DNA of 64,000 nucleotides from Duganella radicis (lineage in GTDB: Bacteria > Pseudomonadota > Gammaproteobacteria > Burkholderiales > Burkholderiaceae_D), in contig NZ_WNKY01000001.1 of assembly GCF_009720825.1 (NCBI RefSeq), forward strand, positions 372,001 to 436,000. The letters run 5' to 3'. The translations under genes and the position numbers were made by a program. The notes beneath the pieces are model-generated. The model was not told where the DNA came from. It did no database searches and saw nothing but the letters and a program-made list of their open reading frames with translations. Below, piece by piece: positions 8,692 through 16,496 of the stretch. Positions within the stretch are counted from its first letter, which is position 1; the number at the start of each line of letters is the position of its first letter.

Positions 8692-11204
8692 ACCGCCACC
8701 TCCGCCTTGGCGCCACGGTGGCGCTGTTCGCCTGGCTGGCGGCGTTGCCAGTGGCGCGGGCGCTGGAGATCACCAGCGCCGCATCTGCGGAACCAGGTGC
8801 GTTCAGCCTGGTGCGCGGGACCAGCGTTGCCGCCGTTGCGGTCGATGCCGGCGACGACCCGCTGGTGCAATTTGCCGCGCGCATGTTTGCCGGCGATGTG
8901 GCGCGGGTCAGCGGCAAGCGTCCGGCCGTGCTGGCCAGGGCGGAGGGAGGGCGCCAACTACTCATCGCCGGCACGCTGGGGCAAAGCCGGCTGATCGACC
9001 AACTGGCGGCCGAGGGCAAGCTGAAGGCGCTGGACCAGATCCGCGGCCGCTGGGAAGCCACCGTGACCCAGATGGTCGAGCGCCCGTTCCCGGACGTGGA
9101 GCGCGCCCTGGTGATCGTCGGCAGCGACCGGCGCGGCGCCGCGTATGGACTGCTGCAGCTGTCGGAACAGATTGGCGTGTCGCCCTGGTACTGGTGGGGC
9201 GATGTGCCGGTGCGATCGCGGTCCGTTCTGGCGATCCGTTCGCCGGGGCCGGAGGTTACGATGCCGGAGGTACGCTACCGCGGCATCTTCATCAATGACG
9301 AAGACTGGGGCATGCACGCCTGGGCCAAACAGACCTTCGAACCTGAGGCCGGCGGCATCGGGCCGAAAACCTACGAGAAGGTCTTCGAACTCATGTTGCG
9401 CCTGCGCCTGAACTACATCTGGCCTGCCATGCACGAGGTCAGCCGCGAATTCCATTCGGTGCGCGAAAACATTGTGTTGGCCGACAAGTACGGCATCGTG
9501 GCCGGTGCCTCGCATTGCGAACCCATGCTCTACAACAATGTGCATTGGAATCAGAAGGAGCGGGGGCCGTGGAATTACCTGACCAACCGCGACGCCATTT
9601 TCAAGACTTGGGAAGAGCAGGCCAGCGCGCGTGGCGGTATGGAGGCGGTCTGGACGCTCGGCATCCGCGGCATTCACGATCAAGGCATGCAAACGCCGCC
9701 CGGCGATATGCCGGGCAAGCTGAAAGTGATGAAGCAGGTGATCCAGGATCAGCGCAGCCTGATCAGGCAGCACGTCACGCCCAAATGGGGCACGGTGGCG
9801 CAGGCTTTCGTGCCGTACAAGGAAGTGTTGCCGATCTACGATGCCGGGCTGGCCCTGCCCGAGGATGTCACGCTGATGTGGACCGACGACAATTTCGGCT
9901 ACCTCCGCCGTCTGAGCTCGCCTGAGGAGCGCCAGCGCAGCGGCGGTGCCGGCGTGTACTGGCATTTGTCCTACTACGGCGGCCCGCACTCCTATCTGTG
10001 GATTAATTCGACCGCGCCGGCGCTGATGTGGCAGGAACTGCACAAGGCGTGGGAGAACGAAGCGCGCACCATGTGGGTCATCAACGTGGGCGATATCAAA
10101 CCGATGGAAATCGGCATGGACTATTTTGCCCGGTTTGCCTGGAAGCCGACCGCCTCCGGACCGGACTCGCAGCCACGTTTCCTGCGCGCCTTTGCGGCCG
10201 AACACTTCGGCGAGACGCTGGCGCCGGCCGTGGCCGATCTGCTGACGGAATTCTACCGGCTGGGCACCATCCGCAAGCCGGAGCTGATGATACGTTCGTG
10301 GGCGCTGTCGCTGCCGAGGGATCAGGCCGTCGAGCTGAGCGGCAGTTATGCGCGTCTGCTGGCCCGGGAGACGGCGCTGGCCGCCGCGATACCAACCGCC
10401 ATGCGCGATGCCTACTTTGAAATGATCGGCTTCCCGGCGCGGGTGCTGGGCGCCACCGGCGTCATCTTCATGGCGGATCGTGCCGTCCAGCTGAATGAGC
10501 AGCCCGAAGCCCATGCCGCCGAGATTGCGCGTCAGCGCATTTTCCTGGAACAGCAGGTGGCCGCCTACAACGATACGGTCGCCAACGGCAAGTGGAAGGG
10601 CATGATGCCGGGACTGGTTACGGCACAAAATCCCGGCGCCTGGAACAGCCAGGTGCGCTGGCCTTGGGGCGAGCAGCCACGCCAGGCCGCCAGCCCGGCA
10701 TCGTCGCTTGACGAGGGGCGTATCTGGCGGGCGGCGGCCGAGATGGTCCTGCAATCCGGGAGCGGCGTCGCGCGCTGGACGCCGATCGCCGGCCTGGGGC
10801 ATACAGGCCGCGCGGTGGCACTCAAACCGGCCGGCCTCAGCTCGTCGTGGGAGGCGGGCGACAGCAAGGCGCCCACGCTGGCGTTGCAGTTTGAGGTCGG
10901 CTCATCGGCCGCCAGCGGCGAGGTCCTGATCGACTTCATGCCGACTTTCCGTCTCTACCCTGGCCGGAAACTGCGCGTCGGCGTGATGGTCGATCGACAG
11001 GCGCCCGTGCTGGTCGAGGTGCCAGGCTCGGGCGGTCAAGAAGACGAGTCCGGCAGCATCCGCCAGGAAGGTGTGCAAAACAACTTTGTCCGGGCGCGGA
11101 TACCGCTGCCAGCGCTGTCGCCGGGCAAGCACGAGCTGAAGATCCAAGCTGTCGATCCAGGTGTGGTCATTGACCGGATCTCGCTACCGGCGGCCGCCAA
11201 ATGA
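8688..11204 (+). CDS. GH115 xylan alpha-1,2-glucuronidase
   Basis: Removes (4-O-methyl)glucuronic acid from glucuronoxylan. The 838-residue protein has a signal peptide (MNRHLRLGATVALFAWLAAL), an N-terminal alpha/beta domain, then the diagnostic catalytic segments RGIFINDEDWGMHAWAK, LRLNYIWPAMHEVS and GASHCEPMLYNN, followed by a helical region and a C-terminal beta domain. Start and stop both overlap neighbours by four bases (ATGA), which implies translational coupling with the PEP-CTERM gene before it and the GH2 gene after it. Confidence 0.93.
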   Translation: MNRHLRLGATVALFAWLAALPVARALEITSAASAEPGAFSLVRGTSVAAVAVDAGDDPLVQFAARMFAGDVARVSGKRPAVLARAEGGRQLLIAGTLGQSRLIDQLAAEGKLKALDQIRGRWEATVTQMVERPFPDVERALVIVGSDRRGAAYGLLQLSEQIGVSPWYWWGDVPVRSRSVLAIRSPGPEVTMPEVRYRGIFINDEDWGMHAWAKQTFEPEAGGIGPKTYEKVFELMLRLRLNYIWPAMHEVSREFHSVRENIVLADKYGIVAGASHCEPMLYNNVHWNQKERGPWNYLTNRDAIFKTWEEQASARGGMEAVWTLGIRGIHDQGMQTPPGDMPGKLKVMKQVIQDQRSLIRQHVTPKWGTVAQAFVPYKEVLPIYDAGLALPEDVTLMWTDDNFGYLRRLSSPEERQRSGGAGVYWHLSYYGGPHSYLWINSTAPALMWQELHKAWENEARTMWVINVGDIKPMEIGMDYFARFAWKPTASGPDSQPRFLRAFAAEHFGETLAPAVADLLTEFYRLGTIRKPELMIRSWALSLPRDQAVELSGSYARLLARETALAAAIPTAMRDAYFEMIGFPARVLGATGVIFMADRAVQLNEQPEAHAAEIARQRIFLEQQVAAYNDTVANGKWKGMMPGLVTAQNPGAWNSQVRWPWGEQPRQAASPASSLDEGRIWRAAAEMVLQSGSGVARWTPIAGLGHTGRAVALKPAGLSSSWEAGDSKAPTLALQFEVGSSAASGEVLIDFMPTFRLYPGRKLRVGVMVDRQAPVLVEVPGSGGQEDESGSIRQEGVQNNFVRARIPLPALSPGKHELKIQAVDPGVVIDRISLPAAAK

Positions 11205-11227
11205 CAACCCTGATACGTGGAGCAACA

Positions 11228-13831
11228 ATGCGATTAACAACGACTGTGCTGGCTCGCTATGCGGCCAGCATCCTGCTGGCGCTGGCCGTGGTGGCTGGCG
11301 TGGCCGCCACCAGCGCCGCCAACGCCAGCGAGACCGCGGCGCGGCAGCGGCAGAACTTCAACGCCGGCTGGCACTTCCACCTGGGCGACATCGGCGGCGC
11401 CGAGAAAGTGGACTTTGACGACCGTGACTGGCAGGCGGTGGGCTTGCCGCACAGCTTCAGCACGCCGTACTTCCTGGCGCCCGAGGTGTACGTCGGCCAT
11501 GGCTGGTATCGCAAGGACCTGGTGCTGCCGGCTGTGCCTGCGGGGCGCCGCTGGACGCTTGAATTCGAAGGCGCGTTCCAGACCGCCGAGGTGTATGTCA
11601 ACGGCGCCAAGGCCGCGCGCCATCGGGGCGGCTATACCGGCTTCCCGGTTGATATCACCAGCGCGCTGCGGCCAGGACGCAACAGCATCGCGGTCCGGGT
11701 CGACAACCTGTGGGACCCGACGCTGGCGCCGCGCGCCGGCGAGCATATCTTCAGCGGCGGCCTCTACCGCGACGTCTGGCTGGTGACCACCGACGATGTG
11801 CACATCCCGTGGACCGGCACCTTTGTCACGACGCCCGGACTCAAGGGCCGCGATGGCGCCGTACGGGTAGCGACCGAAGTGCGCAACGGCGGCAACCGGG
11901 CCGAGCTGGTCAAGGTGCGCACGCGCATCGCCGACGCGCGCGGTGCCATCGTCGCCAAGTTGCCAGACGCGACCGTCCAGCTGCCGCCAGGTCAAACCCA
12001 GGAGGTCGTGCAGGAATCGCCGCACCTGTCGGGCCTGAACCTGTGGAGTCCGGAGACGCCAACGCTGTACCGCGCCGTCACCACGCTGGAGGTGGCGGGG
12101 CGGCAGCGCGACCGCTACGAGACGGAATTCGGTTTCCGCACCATCGAATGGACTGCGGACAAGGGCTTTTTCCTCAACGGCCAGCACCGTTACTTCCGTG
12201 GCGCCAATGTGCACCAGGACCAGGCCGGATGGGGCGACGCCGTGACCAACGCCGCCATCGAGCGCGACGTGCAAATGATGAAGGATGCCGGTTTCGACTT
12301 CATCCGCGGCTCGCATTATCCGCACGATCCGCACTTTGCCGAAACCACTGACCGCCTCGGTATGATGTTCTTGCCGGAAGCGCCGTTCTGGGGCACGGCC
12401 GGCATGGCCAGCCCTTGGGGCCGCTCAGCCTATCCGCCCGAAGCGGAACATCAGGCCGCGTTTGAGGAGAGCGTCAAACAGCAGCTGGCGGAACTGATCC
12501 GCATCAACCGCAACCGGCCGTCAGTGGTGGCGTGGGGCATGGACAACGAGGTGTTCTTCACCGACCAGAGCACCTTGCCGCAAGTGCGCAAGCTGCTGGC
12601 GGATGAGGTGGCCTTGTCGCACCGTCTCGATCCGACCCGGCTCGCGGCGGTGGACGGCGCCCAGCGCGGCGAGATCGACCGCATTGGCGACATCGCCGGC
12701 TACAACGGCGACGGCGCGGTGCTGTTCCCCAATCCCGGCATCCCGAACTTTGTGGCCGAGTACAACTCAGCCATTTCCGACCGCCCGGGCGCGTACGATC
12801 CGGGCTGGGGCGACATTGAGCACACGCCGGGCGCCAGGCGCGGCGAGCCGTCGAGCTGGCGTTTCCCGTGGCGGTCGGGGGAGGTGATCTGGGCTGGCTA
12901 CGATCACGGCTCGATCGCCGGCAAGTTCGGCTCGATGGGTCTGGTCGATTATTTCCGTCTGCCCAAGCGCAGCTGGTACTGGTACCGCAACGCCTACCGC
13001 GGCATCGCACCGCCGGCCTGGCCGCAGCCGGGCAAGCCGGCAGCGCTACGCGTGACCGCCAGCAGCCCGGCGATCCGCCACGCCGACGGCACCGACGACG
13101 TGCAACTGGTGGTGACCGTGGTCGATGCCAGCGGCGCTCAGCTCAGCGACAGCCCACCGGTGCGTCTGTCACTGGAAGCAGGCCCGGGCGAACTGCCGAC
13201 CGGGCGGAACATCCAGTTCACACCGGACGGCGACATCGCCATCCGCGATGGCAAGGCGGCCATCGCCATGCGCAGCTGGCAGCGTGGCGTGACGCGTATC
13301 CGCGCCACCTCGCCCGGTCTGGCCGATGGCGTGCTGACGGTGGCGACGCTGGACGGCCCGCGCTACGTGGAAGGCGTCACTCCGCTGGCGCCGGAGCGGC
13401 CGTATGTGGCGCGCAAGGTGGAAGTGGGGCCGGAACAGGCCTTCGGCCTGAAGAATCCGACCCAATCCAGCTCCAGTGCTGGCGGCCATGCCTCCTCGCT
13501 GGCCAATGATGGCGATGCTGGCTCGTGGTGGGCGCCGGCGGCCGGCGACGGCGAGCCGTGGATCGTGGTCGATCCCGAGCGGATCCTGAATTACCGCCGC
13601 CTGAGCGTACAGTTCGCGCCGGGCGGGCGCTGCGACTTCAGTGCCGAAACGCAGGACATGGGCGGCATCTGGCGACCACTGGCACAGGCGCAGGCCACGG
13701 CCGCTACGCTGGAGATCGCGGTTGACAACGTCACCGGACGCCGGCTGCGCTTGCGCTTGACCGCCGTCGCAGGCGCCACCTGCGGCGTTGCCGAAATCGG
13801 CATCCGGGGCACGCCCGCCACCTATTTTTGA
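11228..13831 (+). CDS. GH2 beta-galactosidase-like enzyme with F5/8 type C-like C-terminus
   Basis: Exo-acting retaining beta-glycosidase. An in-frame ATG at 11201 overlaps the GH115 stop, but the ATG at 11228 has GGAG five bases upstream and begins the signal peptide (MRLTTTVLARYAASILLALA), so the 867-residue form is preferred. Domains in order: jelly-roll sugar-binding domain, Ig-like domain, TIM barrel with acid/base Glu441 (GMDNEV) and nucleophile Glu511 (VAEYN), an Ig-like domain, and a C-terminal F5/8C (CBM32)-like domain from about residue 740. It probably clears galactose or related side chains from hemicellulose fragments released by the upstream enzymes. Exact specificity unknown. 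Confidence 0.9.
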   Translation: MRLTTTVLARYAASILLALAVVAGVAATSAANASETAARQRQNFNAGWHFHLGDIGGAEKVDFDDRDWQAVGLPHSFSTPYFLAPEVYVGHGWYRKDLVLPAVPAGRRWTLEFEGAFQTAEVYVNGAKAARHRGGYTGFPVDITSALRPGRNSIAVRVDNLWDPTLAPRAGEHIFSGGLYRDVWLVTTDDVHIPWTGTFVTTPGLKGRDGAVRVATEVRNGGNRAELVKVRTRIADARGAIVAKLPDATVQLPPGQTQEVVQESPHLSGLNLWSPETPTLYRAVTTLEVAGRQRDRYETEFGFRTIEWTADKGFFLNGQHRYFRGANVHQDQAGWGDAVTNAAIERDVQMMKDAGFDFIRGSHYPHDPHFAETTDRLGMMFLPEAPFWGTAGMASPWGRSAYPPEAEHQAAFEESVKQQLAELIRINRNRPSVVAWGMDNEVFFTDQSTLPQVRKLLADEVALSHRLDPTRLAAVDGAQRGEIDRIGDIAGYNGDGAVLFPNPGIPNFVAEYNSAISDRPGAYDPGWGDIEHTPGARRGEPSSWRFPWRSGEVIWAGYDHGSIAGKFGSMGLVDYFRLPKRSWYWYRNAYRGIAPPAWPQPGKPAALRVTASSPAIRHADGTDDVQLVVTVVDASGAQLSDSPPVRLSLEAGPGELPTGRNIQFTPDGDIAIRDGKAAIAMRSWQRGVTRIRATSPGLADGVLTVATLDGPRYVEGVTPLAPERPYVARKVEVGPEQAFGLKNPTQSSSSAGGHASSLANDGDAGSWWAPAAGDGEPWIVVDPERILNYRRLSVQFAPGGRCDFSAETQDMGGIWRPLAQAQATAATLEIAVDNVTGRRLRLRLTAVAGATCGVAEIGIRGTPATYF

Positions 13832-14115
13832 CCATGTCCGGCGGCGTGGCCGTAGGTATCGTTGACGTGCTTGAAGTGGTCGACGTCAAGCAGAAACAGG
13901 GCGCCGACGGTGTCATCGGCAGGCGGCTGCAGACTGGCCATGTAGTCCTGGAAATGGCGGCGGTTGTACAGGCCCGTCGACGGATCGATCAGCCTGCCCA
14001 CGATGATCATCGGGTGCAGGCGGATCAGGCGCCGCTTGACGCCCGATATGCTGCGCCAGCGGTCGTCATATGCGTAGCCGATCACGAAACCGAACAGCGC
14101 GAAGAAAAAGTCCAC
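13822..14115 (-). pseudogene. truncated diguanylate cyclase (GGDEF) remnant
   Basis: The minus strand encodes a TM-like stretch (VDFFFALFGFVIGYAYDD) followed by the first third of a GGDEF domain (DPSTGLYNRRHFQDYM, LLDVDHFKHVNDTYGH). It stops right after YGHAAGHGQK, before the GG(D/E)EF loop, so it cannot be catalytic. The truncation point coincides with the end of the GH2 gene (its stop at 13829-13831), and the 5' side is cut by a transposase fragment. This is a scar, probably left when the GH block or the IS element was joined here. Confidence 0.8.
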
Positions 14116-14447
14116 GGCCAGATAACCATGGCCAGCGTCGGCCCGAAGTCCTGGTAGCGCTCGCGGATAATGGCCAGCGCGCTGGCGGCGATACCGGGCG
14201 CCAATTGGAAGTTGCTTGGCTTGCCGAGCTTGCGCGAAACCAAGCCGGCGGCACCAGCGTCAAGGTATCGTTGAATGAGCCGATTAATCTGGCGCCGCGT
14301 GATGTTAAGTCGTGCGGCAGCAGCGCTGGCCTTGATCTGGCCGGCGACGACGGCTTGGACCGTTTTGAGCCGGTCCAGCTCTTGCATCGACATGGTGGTG
14401 GTCTCGGGTTTTGGCATACCGAACTCCAGTGACGAAGTAGTCGCCAC
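14082..14447 (-). pseudogene. truncated IS transposase (ISNCY/IS1202-like N-terminus)
   Basis: An ORF beginning MATTSSLEFGMPKPETTTMS, then SMQELDRLKTVQAVVAGQIK, a helix-turn-helix (ASAAAARLNITRRQINRLIQ) and AAGLVSRKLGKPSNFQL up to RYQDFGPTLA. This is the typical N-terminal helix-turn-helix part of ISNCY-type transposases. Similarity ends around 14,130, after which the frame reads through diguanylate cyclase DNA in the wrong phase. The whole catalytic domain is missing, so the fragment is dead. Confidence 0.75.
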
Positions 14448-14451
14448 ACAA

Positions 14452-14479
14452 TCTTCGCATAATTTATAGACTGCTAAGT
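14452..14479 (+). other. attL: dif-like hybrid site (XerC arm + central region, degenerate XerD arm)
   Basis: The left end of the prophage reads TCTTCGCATAA (XerC arm) - TTTATA (central hexamer) - GACTGCTAAGT. A 15-bp run (TTCGCATAATTTATA) is identical to the right-end dif at 25,616-25,630, but the XerD arm does not match. This is what one expects at the host-XerC/phage-XerD junction when an element enters dif by XerC strand exchange and carries a poor XerD arm, as described for TLC-phi type elements. Confidence 0.8.
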
Positions 14480-14511
14480 CGGCCTTTTACTGCCTATTGG
14501 CGCACGTAGAA

Positions 14512-14826
14512 CTAGGCTACATGCGGGCCGTAGCCCAATAGGAGGTTACGAAAAGACGCGGAAAATTTTTCCGAAATGTCCTTCCAAAAGTCGGCAATTT
14601 CCGGCTTTTTGGCTCGCTCAATCTGGCCGTGCGCATAGATCGCATGGCCGTCCTCGCCCAAAATCTCCCCGATCTTCATAGCGGTTTCGATACCGAACGG
14701 CGATTTACCGTTACGCCATCCGCTGACGGATTCACGCGTCACGCCCAGAGCTTTGGAAATGGCGTAGTCGGAAGGCAAATCAAGTTTGGCCCGGACGGAC
14801 TCCAGGTATTCGATGGTGGTTTTCAT
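14512..14826 (-). CDS. prophage repressor-like HTH protein (DUF3693-like)
   Basis: A 104-residue protein starting at the ATG complementary to 14824-14826, chosen over an upstream start because GAGGAG lies just before it. It begins MKTTIEYLESVRAKLDLPSD and has an XRE-like helix-turn-helix (YAISKALGVTRESVSGWRNG) at about residues 21-40, then a region IETAMKIGEILGEDGHAIYA resembling phage DUF3693 proteins. It is divergent from the early genes with overlapping promoters, as expected of a lysogeny repressor. The C-terminus (FWKDISEKFSASFRNLLLG) is amphipathic. Confidence 0.8.
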   Translation of the reverse strand: MKTTIEYLESVRAKLDLPSDYAISKALGVTRESVSGWRNGKSPFGIETAMKIGEILGEDGHAIYAHGQIERAKKPEIADFWKDISEKFSASFRNLLLGYGPHVA

Positions 14827-14851
14827 AGCTCTCCTCAGGGCTGTGGATGCG

Positions 14852-14880
14852 TTTAAACGCAGTAAACGAAGGATAGTCAA
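14852..14880 (-). promoter_or_regulatory. repressor promoter
   Basis: On the minus strand TTGACT (14880-14875) is separated by 17 bases from TTTAAA (14857-14852), with the repressor ATG 26 bases beyond. The match to a sigma-70 promoter is good and its position makes sense. Its -35 end abuts the inverted repeats proposed as operator. Confidence 0.55.
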
Positions 14881-14881
14881 G

Positions 14882-14936
14882 TGTCAGGCAACGCGCAACC
14901 GTCAGGAATGACTTGACAGTCAAGATATGCCTGACA
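14882..14936. promoter_or_regulatory. operator-like inverted repeats between divergent prophage promoters
   Basis: Two inverted repeats are visible. TGTCAGGCA (14882-14890) is the exact reverse complement of TGCCTGACA (14928-14936), and between them lies the palindrome CTTGAC-A-GTCAAG (14912-14924). They overlap or abut both the repressor promoter and the early promoter, the natural place for repressor binding. Confidence 0.5.
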
Positions 14937-14941
14937 TACAT
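14913..14941 (+). promoter_or_regulatory. early (lytic) prophage promoter
   Basis: A perfect -35 TTGACA at 14913-14918 is followed after 17 bases by ATACAT (14936-14941). It reads into the early genes starting at 15060 and is embedded in the operator-like repeats, so repressor binding would block it. Confidence 0.55.
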
Positions 14942-15059
14942 TGCGCATGTCGGATGGGCAACAAATGTCGCCCTCCTCAGGCAAATCGCGCTCCGCGCTG
15001 CCTATCCGACCTTCGCCTGAGGAGTAACAAGCTACGCAAAACCGCCTGAGGAGGCCGCA

Positions 15060-15308
15060 ATGTCTGTTACACAAGATTACAAAATTCTTACGTTAACTCA
15101 TTCGGAATACGAGGCCGTGCGTGCCGCGCTCGCTATTTACGAGGACCAGTGCAACGAGAATTACTGCTTCCGCTGCACCAAGGAAAACGGCGAGAAGCTA
15201 GCCGCCGCGCGGTCGGCGCTGGCAAAAGAGGCGGTAACGATAGATCACCGCAACCAGAACGAAGTAGCTGTCTACGTCGCAAAGTATCTGCGCAAGGTGG
15301 TCGAATGA
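15060..15308 (+). CDS. early prophage protein, unknown function
   Basis: An 82-residue protein, first gene of the early operon, with GAGGAG eight bases before the ATG. It is mostly helical and soluble, with a CFRC pair near the middle (NENYCFRCTKENGEKL) too sparse to call a zinc site. The stop overlaps the next start (ATGA). No family recognised. Confidence 0.7.
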   Translation: MSVTQDYKILTLTHSEYEAVRAALAIYEDQCNENYCFRCTKENGEKLAAARSALAKEAVTIDHRNQNEVAVYVAKYLRKVVE

Positions 15309-15403
15309 AGGCCGCGATCATGGACGCATTGCAGATTGTCGCCGGCTGCTTGGTGATGATGTCCGGTCCCATCCTGTCAGCCCTCGGCTGGCTGAAAGGC
15401 TGA
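15305..15403 (+). CDS. 32-residue single-TM prophage peptide
   Basis: ATG overlaps the stop of the preceding gene (ATGA). The product, beginning MKAAIMDALQIVAGCLVMMS, is essentially one transmembrane helix. Such small hydrophobic peptides are common in membrane-containing phages, but the function is unknown. Confidence 0.6.
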   Translation: MKAAIMDALQIVAGCLVMMSGPILSALGWLKG

Positions 15404-15405
15404 CC

Positions 15406-15660
15406 ATGCGCGACGCCAAAGACCACATCACAGCGGAAATCCCCGGCGTGAGGCCGTTGCCGAAACCGCGCCCCAAGCTGTACGCCAGCAAGGCCGAAAA
15501 ACAGGCCGCCTACCGCGCCCGCAACAACGTGGTGGTGCGCACGATCCACCTGCCGGCCGACGTGGACGCCGGCTTACAGGCCGTGCTGGAAAAGAAAGGC
15601 GAGGGCATCAGCGCCGTGCTGGCCAAGCTCATTCAATCACAGCTGTTGAGGAAGCGCTGA
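15406..15660 (+). CDS. prophage protein, possible ribbon-helix-helix DNA-binding protein
   Basis: An 84-residue basic protein. The C-terminal half shows a strand-helix-helix order (VVVRTIHLPADVDAGLQAVL, then GISAVLAKLIQSQLLRKR) like CopG/Arc ribbon-helix-helix proteins, after a Lys/Pro-rich arm and an AYRARNN segment. It lies two bases after the TM peptide and two before the next ORF, within the early operon. A regulatory or replication-accessory role is possible. Confidence 0.65.
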   Translation: MRDAKDHITAEIPGVRPLPKPRPKLYASKAEKQAAYRARNNVVVRTIHLPADVDAGLQAVLEKKGEGISAVLAKLIQSQLLRKR

Positions 15661-15662
15661 CT

Positions 15663-15956
15663 ATGGGTGATTCGGATTTCAAGACGACGGAAGGTGAGGT
15701 GGCCAAGGCTGTGGCGTATGTCGCGTGCCAAAACCCGGCCGCGCTTTTGGCATTCATGGCTGGGATGCTCGTTGTAGCGGCAACACGGCCGGGCTTCTCA
15801 GTCGCGCTTTGTCGCGGAATTAATCAGGCCGCGAATATGCAGAAAGCCCCGGCCACCGATAAAGCCAAACAGGGCAAAAGCGACCTTTTCGGCGCTGGCG
15901 ACTTGGTTGACGTAAGCCAGCATAGCGGTGGCGAAGAATCCTCCAAAAAGGACTAG
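15663..15956 (+). CDS. small hydrophobic prophage ORF overlapping an antisense gene
   Basis: A 97-residue ORF with one predicted TM stretch (NPAALLAFMAGMLVVAATR) and only a weak ribosome site (GAGG). Its 3' half lies antisense to the well-supported minus-strand gene at 15798-16211. The unshared 5' part fills an otherwise empty 137 bases, so translation of at least that part is plausible. Either it is a true overlapping gene or only its 5' half is meaningful. Confidence 0.4.
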   Translation: MGDSDFKTTEGEVAKAVAYVACQNPAALLAFMAGMLVVAATRPGFSVALCRGINQAANMQKAPATDKAKQGKSDLFGAGDLVDVSQHSGGEESSKKD

Positions 15957-16211
15957 GCCAATGAATACTGATTCAAGGGTTAAGGCCTTTTCCCACAACG
16001 CGGCTTGCTTCGCGTTGTTTTCCTTTATCGCGTCAAGCTCTTGGGACTTCATTTGCACGTATGCAGGCGCTAAGACCGGGAGTGCTGTCATAAGAGCCTG
16101 CACCATCGCGGCTGATTCTGCTGCTGCTTTCTCTTCCGGAGAGGGCTCAGGTTTTGGTGGTGGCAACGCCTCTGGTTTGGCATTTTCGGCGGCCGGTGCG
16201 GCATCTTCCAT
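15798..16211 (-). CDS. prophage membrane protein on the opposite strand
   Basis: A 137-residue protein from the ATG complementary to 16209-16211, preceded by a perfect AGGAGG five bases away. Order: acidic Pro/Glu-rich head (MEDAAPAAENAKPEALPPPK), an alpha-helical middle likely to form a coiled coil (QMKSQELDAIKENNAKQAAL), then two hydrophobic helices (FIGLVLFGGFFATAMLAYV and VAFALFGFIGG). It is convergent to the early ORFs and divergent from 16248. Being antisense inside the early operon, it may be expressed in the lysogen. Superinfection exclusion is a guess. Confidence 0.7.
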   Translation of the reverse strand: MEDAAPAAENAKPEALPPPKPEPSPEEKAAAESAAMVQALMTALPVLAPAYVQMKSQELDAIKENNAKQAALWEKALTLESVFIGLVLFGGFFATAMLAYVNQVASAEKVAFALFGFIGGRGFLHIRGLINSATKRD

Positions 16212-16247
16212 TTTTCCTCCTGTTAATAAAATGAGGAGTGTAGCAGC

Positions 16248-16496
16248 ATGAACGCCATCACCAAGGAACACCGCATGGAACTGGCCCGCGTGTCGTTGTG
16301 GCCGCTCACCTCGCGGGCGGTGCGCGCTGCCGTCCTGATGATCGCCGGCATGTCGAAAGAACGCGCGGATGACCATCTGGACAGCTTCACGCCTGAAGAA
16401 CGCACCGCCATCTGGGCGGCGGCAAGCACGCTGGAGCGCGATGCCCAGATCGTCGCGCAGTGCGCAGAGCGCTTTTACGTGGTCCGCGCCCACTGA
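16248..16496 (+). CDS. prophage protein preceding Rep, unknown
   Basis: An 82-residue helical protein with AGGAG ten bases upstream of the ATG. Its stop (TGA 16494-16496) overlaps the Rep start (ATG 16496) as TGATG, so the two are coupled. Sequence such as MSKERADDHLDSFTPEERTA shows no recognised family. An accessory role in replication is suggested by position only. Confidence 0.65.
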   Translation: MNAITKEHRMELARVSLWPLTSRAVRAAVLMIAGMSKERADDHLDSFTPEERTAIWAAASTLERDAQIVAQCAERFYVVRAH

